From contig NZ_NAAI01000014.1 in NCBI RefSeq assembly GCF_018155095.1, forward strand, positions 1-41,908: a DNA stretch of 41,908 nucleotides, in the 5' to 3' direction. This DNA is from Bartonella queenslandensis. GTDB lineage: Bacteria > Pseudomonadota > Alphaproteobacteria > Rhizobiales > Rhizobiaceae. The translations under genes were made by a program, and so were the position numbers. Positions within the stretch are counted from its first letter, which is position 1, and each line of letters begins with the position of its first letter. This document shows, in pieces, positions 18,753 through 28,060 of this stretch. Below the pieces are notes generated by a model, which was given only the letters and a program-made list of their open reading frames with translations, searched no databases and had not been told where the DNA came from.

Positions 18753-19252
18753 TTTCTATACTCCTTCGCGTCTCTCCACGTTTATTCCCCGCGCTATACT
18801 CAGGAGAGAGTGAGCTGGTCAAGGAACATCATTATAAAATTATATCTTCAATAATCCCATTTTGTGCATACCAATCATAATCGTTAGCACAATAAATTGT
18901 CTTATTTCAAATAATACAGTCTTTTTTAGTCTTTCAGAGTTGAAAAAATTGGATATTTTATGCTAAGTCTTCATCTCTTTAAGAGAGCAATTAAGTGAAT
19001 TCTTTCTCTTCTGTCAATCGTTTCTCTTTACTCTTTTGAATTTTTAAAAGATAGTATGATGCATCGTGTTGGAAGATTTTTTTGATCTTTTATTTATTCA
19101 GTATTTAATGATTTCATCTCTTTTCTCTTTAAAGACGAAGATTTCTATTTAGTCTGTTTCCAGACCGGATAAAAAATTTTGTCCTCTATAGAGGAGATAG
19201 TTAAAATTCTTTTTAAAGTTATGAAGGACATTGATTATTGTGTTCAGCAAAT
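18753..19252. other. Spacer between asd and the HTH regulator
   Basis: No credible gene. The part just upstream of asd should hold its promoter, but I cannot assign the hexamers. Confidence 0.4.
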
Positions 19253-19642
19253 TTATGAAAATAAGGGGGTATTTTTTTCATCAGAAATCAATTGCAAGAT
19301 CGCCTTTTGTTTTTTACGGGTAAGAATTCTGAAGTTTTTCAAAAGTAAATACTCTTCTTTGCTCGATATTTTGTTATCATCATCATAGAGGCGATCTTCT
19401 TTTTGTGCGTTATCTGCTAAAAAGAAGGAAATGGGAACATCGAGGATATCAGCAATTTCCTGTAAACACCTTGCACTTACGCGATTTAAACCTTTTTCAT
19501 ACTTTTGTATTTGTTGGAATGTTACACCCAAATGATTTCCCAATTGTTTTTGAGAAATCCCCATGACTTTTCTTCTGAAGCGAATTTTCTTGCCTAAAGA
19601 AATATCGTAAAAATGTGGATTTTTAGTTTGCACTTTTTGCAC
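19253..19642 (-). CDS. XRE-type HTH regulator, candidate member of the Bartonella Trp family
   Basis: A 129-residue DNA-binding protein. Residues about 18-75 form a Cro/C1-type helix-turn-helix domain (GKKIRFRRKVMGISQKQLG, then VTFQQIQKYEKGLNRVSA), followed by a linker of charged residues and a short C-terminal helix rich in Lys and Arg. This architecture is common in phage-derived and Rhizobiales repressors. The start is a GTG at 19640-19642 with GGGGG six bases upstream; both can pair with bases in the preceding RNA unit. The gene directly follows two copies of a highly conserved transcribed unit, the arrangement described for the Bartonella Brt RNA / Trp protein pairs, in which the protein is poorly expressed and affects the badA adhesin gene. 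That identity is by arrangement and remembered description only. Confidence 0.8.
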   Translation of the reverse strand: MQKVQTKNPHFYDISLGKKIRFRRKVMGISQKQLGNHLGVTFQQIQKYEKGLNRVSARCLQEIADILDVPISFFLADNAQKEDRLYDDDNKISSKEEYLLLKNFRILTRKKQKAILQLISDEKNTPLFS

Positions 19643-19660
19643 TTAAAGCCCCCACTGGGT

Positions 19661-19856
19661 GCGAGCGCCCTCGCATTAGTATCCGGGGTCTGGAAGTGCT
19701 GACATCGAATCAGCCTCTTGCTTTTAGTGCTTAAAGCACTTGGACATAACAAGAGCCCCCGGAAATTCCGGGATATCCGCAAAGCAGATTTGTTCTGCGT
19801 TCGATGTTAGGGCTTCCAGGCCCTTTTGATCGTCGCGTATACGACCAAAAACACAA
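19661..19856 (-). ncRNA. Brt-like regulatory RNA, copy next to the HTH gene
   Basis: On the minus strand, a near-consensus promoter (19863-19891) would start an RNA near 19856; about 193-196 nt later comes a compact hairpin GCGAG-GGCG-CTCGC just before the HTH gene. The length matches the roughly 193-nt Brt RNAs reported in Bartonella henselae. Internal structure includes a CCCGGAA/TTCCGGG hairpin and the palindrome AGTGCTTTAAGCACT. The segment GCACTT (plus 19694-19699) can pair either with AAGTGC inside that palindrome (plus 19736-19741) or with AAGTGC at the HTH start codon (plus 19639-19644). The nearby CCCC can pair with the GGGGG ribosome-binding site. Read-through or termination here would set HTH expression. 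Confidence 0.7.
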
Positions 19857-19862
19857 GTTTTA

Positions 19863-19891
19863 TTCATAAGGGAATTATTTTCAATCGTCAA
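19863..19891 (-). promoter_or_regulatory. Promoter of the proximal Brt-like RNA
   Basis: Minus strand: -35 TTGACG (19886-19891), 17-bp spacer, -10 TATGAA (19863-19868). Both hexamers are close to the sigma-70 consensus, and the same layout recurs in the distal unit. Confidence 0.75.
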
Positions 19892-19903
19892 TCGAAATTC
19901 AAA

Positions 19904-19920
19904 TTGCTTATTCCAAGCAA
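19904..19920. promoter_or_regulatory. Palindrome upstream of the proximal Brt-like promoter
   Basis: TTGCTT-N5-AAGCAA, twelve bases before the -35 hexamer. The same palindrome stands at the identical distance in the distal unit, which suggests a regulator binding site, perhaps for the HTH protein itself. Confidence 0.5.
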
Positions 19921-20005
19921 ATAAAATGCATTTTTTAGCCTATAGAGCCTGTAGAAATATCATGAAAACACGGATATCCAGTTTGTACTTACGCTTCTAT
20001 CAGTC

Positions 20006-20203
20006 GCAAGCGTCTTCGCATTAGTATCCGGGGGCTGGAAGTGCTGACTCAAAACAGCTCCTTGCTTTTAGTGCTTAAAGTACTTGGACATAACAAGAAT
20101 CCCCGGAACTCAGAGATGTCCGCAAAGCGGGTTCATTTTTCGTGTTTGAGTTTTTCGGGCTTCTATGACCTATTGATCGTCGCATATATGACCAAAAACA
20201 CAA
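20006..20203 (-). ncRNA. Brt-like regulatory RNA, distal tandem copy
   Basis: A second copy of the same unit, displaced by about 346 bp and in the same orientation. Promoter, CAAGTACTTTAAGCACT segment, ATCGTCGCAT stem and the final GCGAAGACGCTTGC hairpin are all kept, with scattered substitutions. The hairpin arms of the CCCGGAA stem and the GCACTT pairing partners have drifted (AAGTAC in places of AAGTGC). No HTH gene follows it; the next thing downstream is the promoter of the proximal copy. It may be an orphan copy left by loss of its own regulator gene, or by a duplication of the RNA alone. Confidence 0.65.
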
Positions 20204-20209
20204 GCGTCA

Positions 20210-20238
20210 TTCATAAGAGAATTATTTTCAATCGTCAA
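20210..20238 (-). promoter_or_regulatory. Promoter of the distal Brt-like RNA
   Basis: Minus strand: -35 TTGACG (20233-20238), 17-bp spacer, -10 TATGAA (20210-20215), identical hexamers and spacing to the proximal copy. Confidence 0.7.
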
Positions 20239-20250
20239 TCGAAATTCAAA

Positions 20251-20267
20251 TTGCTTATTTCAAGCAA
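20251..20267. promoter_or_regulatory. Palindrome upstream of the distal Brt-like promoter
   Basis: TTGCTT-N5-AAGCAA again, twelve bases upstream of the -35 hexamer; only one base of the 5-base centre differs from the proximal copy. Confidence 0.5.
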
Positions 20268-20439
20268 ATAAAACGCATTTTTTAACCCATAGAGCTTGTA
20301 GCAATGTCATGAAAACGTGAATATTCAGTTGCACTTAATACTTCTCTCCTGATCTGGTGTAAGCGCTTTTGTATTGTACTTCCGCGATAGATCAACAAAT
20401 TGATTTGTCATGATAGATCACCCTTTTTCACTAAAAACA

Positions 20440-20560
20440 CAACGACGAATATCGTAAAATCTCTCATCACAAATTTTCTCATGTTGGATTCATTCAAATC
20501 ACTTGCTTGTACATCATAAACGGGTGGGCTGTGTGGGTAAAAACAAGGGCTGTTTGAATC
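20440..20560 (+). repeat. Integrase-element leader fragment, plus orientation
   Basis: CGTAAAATCTCTCAT, TGTTGGATTCATTCAAATC, CACTTGCTTGTACATCATAA and GGCTGTGTGGGTAAAA match, in order, the leader of the copy at 9640-9760 read toward its integrase start. No integrase codons follow. Confidence 0.6.
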
Positions 20561-20569
20561 CTTTTTTCA

Positions 20570-20725
20570 GTTATTTTTATTCGGATATTTGTGTTGTGTA
20601 AGAGATATGGTTTTGATTGCTTCAGAATGAAAAGGCTGAAACGAGGGAATTTGATGCTATTTTGGGCTTTTATTGCAAGAGGTAGAGCGATATAAATATC
20701 TTTATAAATCAATGTACTGCTATAT
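20570..20725 (-). repeat. Integrase-element leader fragment, minus orientation
   Basis: Plus-strand ATGGTTTTGATTGCTTCAGA and TATCTTTATAAATCAATGT match the minus-strand leaders at 17.5, 34.0 and 37.0 kb. It faces the preceding plus fragment head to head, so two leaders converge with no integrase left between them. Confidence 0.6.
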
Positions 20726-20825
20726 TATAAAACGCCTTTTCTCAGAACGCATGAATATTGAAAGCCCCTATGGATAGAGGCTTGATAACAGTGGGCTTTT
20801 GAAGGGAAAGTACATGAAGATTTTT

Positions 20826-21032
20826 TTATTTTTTATGCGTTTTCTCTTCATTGTTTTGCAAAGGGCGCGCTTCTGAAGCAAGCATAATGGGAACACCATC
20901 ACGAATAGGATAAGCAAGTTTGGCTTTGAGAGAAATAAGCTCTTGTGTTTTTCGGTTGAAAGAGAGCGTGCCTTTCGTCATTGGGCAGACAAGCAATTCG
21001 AGCATTTTGGGATCTGTGGTCATTTTTTTCAT
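20826..21032 (-). CDS. Trm112/UPF0434-family small protein
   Basis: A 68-residue protein matching the Trm112-like (YcaR) fold: [20 protein letters not shown] then [15 protein letters not shown]. The family usually has paired cysteines for zinc; here CPMTKG keeps the first Cys of the N-terminal pair, with Thr in the second place. Bacterial members are thought to act as partners of methyltransferases or other enzymes; the role here is unknown. It follows the LON-domain gene by 13 bp and is cotranscribed with it, a common alphaproteobacterial pair. A second in-frame ATG at 21023 is possible. Confidence 0.85.
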   Translation of the reverse strand: MKKMTTDPKMLELLVCPMTKGTLSFNRKTQELISLKAKLAYPIRDGVPIMLASEARPLQNNEEKTHKK

Positions 21033-21045
21033 GTTTTTACGTTTA

Positions 21046-21708
21046 TTAGTTTAAACGGTAATCCGTTCCTGTTTGTTTCATCAGTGAGCGTTCTGTTAAT
21101 GCAAGAAGCGTTTGGGCACGGCTTTTAATATCTGGCGCTTCAAGGAGAGCTTGTTTTTCTGCCGGCGTAAAGGGGATAAGAGCTGAAAAAGCATTAACCA
21201 ATATAGGTGTAGGGGCTTCTATGATACTGCTCCAATTATACTCCATTTCATGGATCGTTAGATATTTTTCAACAACATCAAGTAAGCTTTCTCGATTAAT
21301 GCTTTCTTCAATATCGAGTTCTTGTAAGTCGTTTATGTTTGATTGGATGAGAGCTGTTCGATAGGATTTTGTATTCGTCAATTCTTGTTCTAAGGTGAAG
21401 CGGCAAACACCTTGTAATATAATGAACAGTTGCCCGTTGCCTGTTTCACTGTAGTTTGTAATGCGCCCGATACAGCCTGTTTTATAAAGTTGTTTAGAGA
21501 AGCGGTTTGTGTCCGATGAAAGTGGTTGAATAATGCCCAATAGACGATCGGATACCATAACATTTTCAATCATTTCAAGCGATTCTGGTTCAAAAATGTT
21601 GAGAGATAAAAAACCACCAGGCAGTAAGAGTGCACCTTCTAAAGGGAAAAGCGCAATTTGCTTTGGAAGATCATTTTCGCAATTGTAGGAGATATTACCA
21701 GCTTTCAT
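21046..21708 (-). CDS. LON substrate-binding-domain protein (peptidase S16 N-terminal domain only)
   Basis: A 220-residue stand-alone LON N-terminal domain. It begins [25 protein letters not shown], the first strands of the domain, and later shows [23 protein letters not shown], then a C-terminal helical part ([19 protein letters not shown]). There is no AAA+ ATPase or Ser-Lys protease dyad, so it is not Lon protease itself. Such proteins are conserved in Rhizobiales beside the Trm112-like gene; their role is not established. Cytoplasmic. Confidence 0.88.
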   Translation of the reverse strand: MKAGNISYNCENDLPKQIALFPLEGALLLPGGFLSLNIFEPESLEMIENVMVSDRLLGIIQPLSSDTNRFSKQLYKTGCIGRITNYSETGNGQLFIILQGVCRFTLEQELTNTKSYRTALIQSNINDLQELDIEESINRESLLDVVEKYLTIHEMEYNWSSIIEAPTPILVNAFSALIPFTPAEKQALLEAPDIKSRAQTLLALTERSLMKQTGTDYRLN

Positions 21709-22170
21709 GAGTATGTTGTGACCTTTATTCGGTAATTTTAGTCTGTCAATCGTTGCAACTTATGACACTATTGAGAAAGCAGAAAATCTACTTCTTGTGC
21801 ATTAAAATCATACTATAAAATACTTGAAAATACTTGAAGTCCTTATTCTTAAAAAAATATGAAACCCTATCGCTAAGATTGAATTGTACAAAAAGAATAT
21901 TGCTTTGCGATCCTTTTAGTGTGTGACGTTTTGCATGATTTTCAAGGGGCATTTTTGTCTATAGTTTTTGATTTTTGTTTTAAATTTCTTAAAATGTGTT
22001 CCTTACAATTTTTGTAAGCTTCAAAAGGATGCTATTATAAATCTTTTGAAGCAGCTTATGCAAGTTTTAAAATGAAAATATGTTTATCACTTTGCTAATG
22101 ACAGTGTGGTAAAGATAGGTTATAGATTAAAATATGCTGGAAAGAGCGTTATCGTTTCTTTCATTCTTTT

Positions 22171-22362
22171 GCGGGAGAGTGCAGATTGCAAATTTTCGCA
22201 TTGCCGCCGAAGGGGAAATAGCCCATAATCTCTCAGGCTTTAAGGACCGTAAAAGGAGAAAGGCAGATCTGGAAAGTCGGGAGAGCCCGCGCCGAAGGTG
22301 TAAGCGAAAAGTCTTTTCGCGAGTCTCTCAGGCTAATGACAGAGGGGTGCAGAGGCGACCAT
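22171..22362 (+). ncRNA. Tandem glycine riboswitch controlling gcvTHP
   Basis: Two glycine aptamers in a row in the gcvT leader. Aptamer 1: GCGGGAGAGTGC at 22171, GCCGCCGAAGGGG at 22203, CTCTCAGGC at 22230 and AAGGACCGT. Aptamer 2: GTCGGGAGAGCCCGCGCCGA, then GAAGGTGTAAGC and GTCTCTCAGGCTAATGACAG. These are the conserved blocks of the glycine riboswitch class, joined by a short linker; the tandem form typically turns expression on when glycine is high. The gcvT ATG follows about 35 bp after the second aptamer. A short frame running through it (22134-22427) is a by-product. Confidence 0.95.
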
Positions 22363-22396
22363 ATTGTGTGGGCGTTAGCGCAGCTTTGGAGTTATT

Positions 22397-23509
22397 ATGG
22401 GCACAGAACAAGAAACATCTTTTTTAAAAACACTTCCTTTATATGATTTGCATGAAAAAGCAGGAGCAAAATTTGGTGCTTTTGCAGGGTGGAATATGCC
22501 TTTAACTTATCCTCTTGGCGTTTTGAAAGAGCATCTTCATACGCGTGCACATGCAGGACTTTTTGATATTTCTCATATGAAATTGATTGCCGTTGAAGGG
22601 GAACAAGCCGTGGAATTTTTATCCTATGCTTTTCCTATTGATGCAGCAGCTTTAAAGATTGGGCATTCACGGTATAATTATTTGCTTAATAAGCAGGCGG
22701 GTATTCTTGATGATCTTATCATTACCCGTTTGGCAGAGGATCGTTTCATGCTGGTTGCCAATGCTGGGAATGCTCAGGCTGATTTTGTAGAATTGGAAAG
22801 CCGTGCCGTTGATTTTGAATGTCAAGTAATTGCCCTTGAAAGGGTCTTGCTTGCTCTTCAAGGTCCTGAGGCGGCAGCTGTTCTTGCTGATGCGGATTTA
22901 CCAGGCAATGAATTGTTCTTTATGCAGGGATTCGAACCACAACAAGATTGGTTTATAACGCGTTCTGGGTATACGGGAGAGGATGGTTTTGAAATTGCTG
23001 TTCCCATAGGGCATGCGCATGCGTTGGCGGAAAAATTGCTGAGTGATTCTCGTGTTGAGTGGATTGGGCTTGCCGCACGCGATAGCTTGCGGTTGGAAGC
23101 TGGGTTGTGTTTGCATGGAAATGATATTACCCCTGATACGACGCCTATTGATGCGGCTCTAACATGGGCTGTTCCTAAAAGTGTTCGAGAAAAAGCAAAA
23201 TTTTACGGCGCAGAAGCTTTTCTTGAAGCGCTGCAAAAAGGACCTACGCGTTGTCGTGTTGGATTAAAACCACAAACGCGCCAACCTATTCGTGCGGGTG
23301 CGGTGCTCTTCGATGATCAAGATAATGAGATTGGTGTGGTAACATCAGGTGGTTTTGGTCCTTCTTTTGATGGTCCTGTTGCCATGGGTTACGTTCCTGT
23401 TGACTGTAAAGCTGAAGGAACTCAGGTCTTTACAGAACTGCGAGGTAAAAAAATTGCACTCTCAGTTCATTCACTTCCCTTTGTTGAACAACGTTATTTT
23501 AAAGGATGA
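22397..23509 (+). CDS. gcvT: Aminomethyltransferase, glycine cleavage T protein
   Basis: A 370-residue T protein: transfers the methylene group from aminomethyl-lipoyl-H protein to tetrahydrofolate and releases ammonia. Sequence landmarks are PLYDLHEKAGAKFGAFAGWN near the start, HAGLFDISHMKLIAVEG (residues 51-68), and SGYTGEDGFEIAVP in the middle, followed by GLAARDSLRLEAGLCLHGND, all diagnostic. GGAG lies five bases before the ATG. First gene of the gcvT-gcvH-gcvP operon under the glycine riboswitch; the next gene starts after 6 bp. Confidence 0.96.
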   Translation: MGTEQETSFLKTLPLYDLHEKAGAKFGAFAGWNMPLTYPLGVLKEHLHTRAHAGLFDISHMKLIAVEGEQAVEFLSYAFPIDAAALKIGHSRYNYLLNKQAGILDDLIITRLAEDRFMLVANAGNAQADFVELESRAVDFECQVIALERVLLALQGPEAAAVLADADLPGNELFFMQGFEPQQDWFITRSGYTGEDGFEIAVPIGHAHALAEKLLSDSRVEWIGLAARDSLRLEAGLCLHGNDITPDTTPIDAALTWAVPKSVREKAKFYGAEAFLEALQKGPTRCRVGLKPQTRQPIRAGAVLFDDQDNEIGVVTSGGFGPSFDGPVAMGYVPVDCKAEGTQVFTELRGKKIALSVHSLPFVEQRYFKG

Positions 23510-23515
23510 TTTTTT

Positions 23516-23884
23516 ATGTCTAAAACTTATTTTACACAAGACCACGAATGGCTTAGCGTTGAAGGACAAGTGGTGACTGTTGGCGTTACACATTATGCGC
23601 AAGAGCAATTAGGGGATTTGGTTTTTGTTGATTTACCACAAAGTGGTACAAAACTTTCCAAGGGGGAGGCGGCGGCTGTCGTGGAATCCGTTAAAGCGGC
23701 TTCAGATGTTTATTCTCCTCTTGATGGTGAAGTCGTCGAAATCAATGAAGCACTGGCTGATAATCCTGAACTGGTAAATCAGAAAGCCGAAACAGAAGGC
23801 TGGTTATGGAAAATGACATTGCAGGATGAAACACAACTGGAAGAGTTGTTGGATGAAGATGCTTATAAGGCTCTGATTGGATGA
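23516..23884 (+). CDS. gcvH: Glycine cleavage H protein, lipoyl carrier
   Basis: A 122-residue lipoyl-carrier protein of usual length. The lipoylation site is the Lys in [20 protein letters not shown] (residue about 61), with the start [13 protein letters not shown] typical of H proteins. It shuttles the aminomethyl intermediate between the P and T proteins and is reoxidised by the L protein, which is not in the window. Its stop codon overlaps the gcvP start in ATGA, so the two are translationally coupled. Confidence 0.97.
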   Translation: MSKTYFTQDHEWLSVEGQVVTVGVTHYAQEQLGDLVFVDLPQSGTKLSKGEAAAVVESVKAASDVYSPLDGEVVEINEALADNPELVNQKAETEGWLWKMTLQDETQLEELLDEDAYKALIG

Positions 23885-26688
23885 ATATTATGATCGAGCG
23901 TTCTTTTTCTTCTCGCCATATTGGGCTGCGTCCTGATGAAATACAAAAAATGCTTGATGTTTTAGAGCTTGATTGTGTTGATGCACTCATTTCTCAAGCG
24001 GTTCCAAACTCTATCCATTTAGTGCACTCACTTAATCTTCCAAAGGCTGCGAGTGAGAACCAAGCCTTGGAAGAACTCTCTAAGATGATGGAGAAAAACC
24101 AGCTGCACAAAAGTTTTATTGGGCAAGGATATCATGGAACATTTGTGCCTCCGGTTATTTTACGAAATCTGTTTGAAAATCCAGCTTGGTATACCGCTTA
24201 TACCCCTTATCAAGCAGAAATTAGTCAAGGTCGTCTAGAGCTTTTATTTTATTTTCAGACATTGATTAGCGAGTTGACAGGTTTGCCTGTGGCTGCGGCT
24301 TCTCTTCTTGATGAAGCAACAGCTTTAGCTGAAGCAAATGCTCTTGCTTTTCGTTTTACACGGGAGAAAAAAACAAAAATTTCTCTTCAGAGTCTTTTAC
24401 ATCCTCAGACTTTGAGTGTCGTGCAAACGCGTGCTGAAACACAAGGGATTCGTATTAGCCAAGAGAGGGAAATTTGTTCTAATACAGCGGCAATTGTTTT
24501 ATCTTGGCCTGATACAAAGGGTTCTTTTCATGATTATAGTGCGGTCATAAAAGAAGCAAAGGAAAAAGGAGCGCTGGTTATCGTTGTGGCTGACCCTTTA
24601 GCGCTTACTCTTATGGAGGCACCAGCAAAATGGGGGGCTGATATTGTTGTTGGCTCTATGCAGCGTTATGGAGTCCCAATGGGTTTTGGCGGTCCACATG
24701 CTGGTTACCTTGCGGTTAGTGATGCGCTCACACGTCTTATTCCAGGGCGTATAGTGGGGCAATCTGTCGATACAGAAGGACGCGTTGGTTTTCGTTTAGC
24801 TTTGCAAACACGTGAACAACATATTCGGCGCGATAAAGCGACGTCAAATATTTGTACAGCCCAGGCTTTGTTGGCTAATATGGCAACTGCTTATGCTGTT
24901 TGGCATGGGCCAAAAGGCTTACAAGAAATTGCGAAGCGGATTCATCGTTTAACATGTCGTTTTGTTGCGGGGTTAGAGGCTGCTGGTGTTTCTTGTGAAG
25001 CAGAGTCTTTTTTTGATTGTGTAAGCGTTGTTGTGAAGGGAAAAGCGCGAGAGATTGCACATCAAGCCAAAATGAGTGGACGCCTTGTTCGTGTTTTTGA
25101 TGATGACATCATTGTAATCAATTTTGATGAATTGTCGACAGAAGAAGATGCCTGTGCTTTAGCACAGCTTTTGGGGGCACAACTCGTTGATCAAGTTTCT
25201 CCACGACTCTTTGGCAAAGAACGGGATGCTGCTTTTCTTTCTCAGCCTTTTTTTCATGCGGTTCATTCAGAGACAGATATGATGCGCTTTTTGCGTCGTT
25301 TGGCAGATAAAGATTTGGCACTGGATCGTGCGATGATCCCTCTTGGTTCTTGTACCATGAAGCTTAATGCAGCGGCTGAGTTGATGCCTGTGAGTTGGGC
25401 GAGCATGGCCAATATACACCCTTTTGTTTCACAAGAGGATGCAGCGGGTTATTTGGAGATGATTAACCAGTTAAATGCGTGGTTGTGTGAAATTACAGGA
25501 TTTTCACAAGTCTCTTTTCAGCCAAACTCTGGTGCTCAAGGTGAATATGCGGGGCTTTTAGCTATTCGACGCTATTACCACTCACGGGGTGAACATCAAC
25601 GTACCGTTTGTCTTATTCCGGCATCTGCACACGGTACCAATCCAGCTTCGGCACATATGGCAGGAATGGAAGTTGTCGTGGTAAAATGTTTAAGCGATGG
25701 CGATGTTGATGTCGATGATCTTAAAATGAAAGCGCAATTGCATAAGGATAAATTGGCTGCTCTCATGATTACTTATCCTTCAACCCATGGTGTTTATGAG
25801 GAAAGTATTAAGGAAATTTGTTCTATTATTCATGAAAATGGCGGACAAGTTTATTTTGATGGTGCTAATCTCAATGCACTTGTAGGGCTTGCTCGTCCTG
25901 CCGATATTGGTGCTGATGTTTGTCATATGAATCTGCATAAAACTTTTGCTATTCCTCATGGGGGAGGGGGGCCTGGTATGGGGCCAATTGGGGTCGCAGA
26001 GCACCTTACATCCTTCTTACCGGGGCATGAACAAGATGGCACAACCCATGCGGTTTCGGCTGCTCCTTATGGAAGTGCTTCTATTCTTGCAATTACATGG
26101 ATGTATATTCGAATGATGGGCGCTGATGGTTTAAAATATGCAACACAAATAGCCATTTTAAATGCTAATTATATTGCTGCACGTCTTTCATCTGCGTATT
26201 CCATTCTTTATCGAGGCAAACACGGGCGTGTTGCTCATGAATGTATTGTGGATACACGTGTGTTGAAAGATCAGTATGGGGTAAGTGTTGATGATATTGC
26301 AAAACGTCTCATTGATTATGGGTTCCACGCGCCAACGATGTCTTTTCCTGTTCCTGGAACTTTGATGATTGAACCAACGGAATCAGAACCAAAAGCAGAG
26401 ATTGATCGACTTTGTGATGCATTACTCTCTATTGCTGAAGAAGCAAAAAAAGTTGGGAATGGGGTTTGGCCAAAAGATAATAATCCATTGGTGAATGCTC
26501 CTCATACAGTCGCAGATACTTTAGATGATGTGTGGGGGCGCCCCTATTCGCGACAAGAAGCTGCTTTTCCCAACAGTTCCCTTGATCCAGCCAATAAATA
26601 TTGGCCTCCTGTATCACGTATTGATAATGTTGCGGGAGATAGAACACTCATTTGTTCGTGTCCGCCATTGGGGAATAGCTATTCATAA
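23881..26688 (+). CDS. gcvP: Glycine dehydrogenase (decarboxylating), P protein
   Basis: A 935-residue single-chain P protein, with the two halves found as separate subunits in many Gram-positives fused in one chain. Near the start is [16 protein letters not shown]; the PLP lysine is K687 in [20 protein letters not shown]. It decarboxylates glycine and passes the aminomethyl group to lipoyl-GcvH, feeding one-carbon units into folate. Start ATG at 23881 overlaps the gcvH stop; an ATG three codons later is also possible. Last gene of the operon, followed by a strong terminator. Confidence 0.97.
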   Translation: MNIMIERSFSSRHIGLRPDEIQKMLDVLELDCVDALISQAVPNSIHLVHSLNLPKAASENQALEELSKMMEKNQLHKSFIGQGYHGTFVPPVILRNLFENPAWYTAYTPYQAEISQGRLELLFYFQTLISELTGLPVAAASLLDEATALAEANALAFRFTREKKTKISLQSLLHPQTLSVVQTRAETQGIRISQEREICSNTAAIVLSWPDTKGSFHDYSAVIKEAKEKGALVIVVADPLALTLMEAPAKWGADIVVGSMQRYGVPMGFGGPHAGYLAVSDALTRLIPGRIVGQSVDTEGRVGFRLALQTREQHIRRDKATSNICTAQALLANMATAYAVWHGPKGLQEIAKRIHRLTCRFVAGLEAAGVSCEAESFFDCVSVVVKGKAREIAHQAKMSGRLVRVFDDDIIVINFDELSTEEDACALAQLLGAQLVDQVSPRLFGKERDAAFLSQPFFHAVHSETDMMRFLRRLADKDLALDRAMIPLGSCTMKLNAAAELMPVSWASMANIHPFVSQEDAAGYLEMINQLNAWLCEITGFSQVSFQPNSGAQGEYAGLLAIRRYYHSRGEHQRTVCLIPASAHGTNPASAHMAGMEVVVVKCLSDGDVDVDDLKMKAQLHKDKLAALMITYPSTHGVYEESIKEICSIIHENGGQVYFDGANLNALVGLARPADIGADVCHMNLHKTFAIPHGGGGPGMGPIGVAEHLTSFLPGHEQDGTTHAVSAAPYGSASILAITWMYIRMMGADGLKYATQIAILNANYIAARLSSAYSILYRGKHGRVAHECIVDTRVLKDQYGVSVDDIAKRLIDYGFHAPTMSFPVPGTLMIEPTESEPKAEIDRLCDALLSIAEEAKKVGNGVWPKDNNPLVNAPHTVADTLDDVWGRPYSRQEAAFPNSSLDPANKYWPPVSRIDNVAGDRTLICSCPPLGNSYS

Positions 26689-26721
26689 AAAATATATATT
26701 CAATTTGTTTATTTGCATCAA

Positions 26722-26750
26722 AAAAGCCCACACATCTTGTGTGGGCTTTT
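26722..26750 (+). terminator. Rho-independent terminator of the gcv operon
   Basis: AAAAGCCCACACA and TGTGTGGGCTTTT form a long perfect stem with a TCT loop, 33 bp after the gcvP stop. The GC-rich stem with A and T tracts on both sides could terminate in both directions. Confidence 0.92.
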
Positions 26751-26999
26751 GTGCTTATGGCTTTATTGATCTATTTTCTAGAATTTCTCCCTGTTTTTAT
26801 AACATGAGCAAAATCGAAAAAGTCGACAAAAAAGTTGTACTTTGTAGCCAATAGCCATGCTCTTCTTTTCCTTCTATTGTATGATCTGATTTTAGTAGTT
26901 AGGTGCGGCGGTTGTTATTAGCCAGCCAATCCCGCTAAATGAGAGTAAAACCTATGGGGAAAGGCGCAGTTTTTTACATGGGTTGTGATATACTGTTCT

Positions 27000-28060
27000 T
27001 ACCAAGGTGGTTACGATTCATTGCAGAAAGAATAAAATCAATTTGAGTGCTTCTGATAATAAAGGTATGCGAAACTCTGTTGTTGCATCTCGTTGAGCTT
27101 TGATATTTTCGAGCCAAGAATTGTATTTCTCTTCAATCTGTTTTTTGTGAAGAAGATGCAAAGAATAGGTCATAACACTTGTCAGAATGAGTAACCGCAA
27201 AGCCAAATGGTGTCATAGTTGTTTTTTTAAGAGCCTTTATAGCAAGTCGGTATCTCTTTCACTTCATTACAGATTAATTTTTTCTTTTATGGCATTATTT
27301 TTCTGAGAGCGCGTGCGCTTTCACTGTTGCCTATTATATCTAAATGTTGCCATTATATCTAAAGCTAATACAGTAGTATATTTGAGCCAGAGATTAAGGG
27401 AAACGAGAGGCTTGATAAGCAGTTTCAGTTTTTGTCTGTTAGATGAGGGCAGGGGATTGCGTATTTCTGGTGGCGTAATCTTTAAAACTGGAAGATAATC
27501 TCATTTTGGAAAAGCTGTAAAGGTAAAAAGCAATTTCCAGTTTGTCATCTCCTTTTAATTTAGCTTTACAGATTTCAAAAGCATCTAAGACAAAGGTTTT
27601 TAAGAAATTACACATTATCTCATGCTTTTGTTTATGGTGTTTAATGGGGGCACAACTCTCATGTAAAATAAAATGCCCCAAACAGAATATATGGGGGTTG
27701 TTAATCTACTTTGTTTTAAAGAGATCTTTCGCTCCCAATCTTATTTTAAAACGCCGCTTTGTGAATGGTACAAGGATAAATCTATTAAGCACTCTTCTTT
27801 TTTACGATTCATAAAGGAGAAAGTTGGCATCATCATACACTTTTCCATCACACACTTCGCGAGAGTGCCTAATGGTATAAAACCCTTGGTACTTGGGATG
27901 GTTTATAAGAAGTATTTATTTCCTTATTAAATGATTTTTACACAGTCTAGTTTGTAGTAGGCAAGCAAAAGATTTTGGTTGCTTCACGATGAACAAGGCT
28001 AAAAGCGAGAAAAACTTGATGAGATTGGCTGTCTTGTTCGGTATGTAGAGAATGAATATT
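27000..28060 (-). pseudogene. P4-type integrase remnant, most complete copy in the window
   Basis: Read on the minus strand from about 28060, the leader (plus-strand GATTTTGGTTGCTTCACGAT) is followed by a worn N-terminal domain (about 27905-27690), then Pro-Ile-Lys-His-His-Lys-Gln-Lys-His-Glu, VLDAFEICKAKLKGDDK of the core-binding domain (27660-27530), and finally ALRLLILTSVMTYSLHLL with KAQRDATTEFRIPLLSEALK (27206-27030). That last part is the start of the catalytic domain, where Leu-Thr-Gly-Val-Arg normally gives the first catalytic Arg; here the Gly is Ser and the Arg is Met. The His and Tyr boxes are absent. Frameshifts and stops throughout. It fills the gap between gcvP and alr. Confidence 0.75.

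Noticed and set aside
19660..20340. The tandem repeat as a CRISPR array
   Set aside because: Only two units, each over 300 bp with promoter and hairpins, and no short repeats with spacers or cas genes.
22134..22427. A 97-codon plus-strand frame before gcvT
   Set aside because: It runs straight through the two glycine aptamers and has no protein-family features; it is a by-product of the GC-rich RNA.
26850..27010. Duplicate of the alr 3' end beyond the integrase remnant
   Set aside because: I searched by eye for the alr ending and found no convincing match.
27018..27206. Short minus-strand frame first taken for a SurA-like C-terminus
   Set aside because: Leu-Arg-Leu-Leu-Ile-Leu-Thr and RDATTEFRIPL fit the start of the integrase catalytic domain, and it lines up with the other parts of the integrase remnant upstream.
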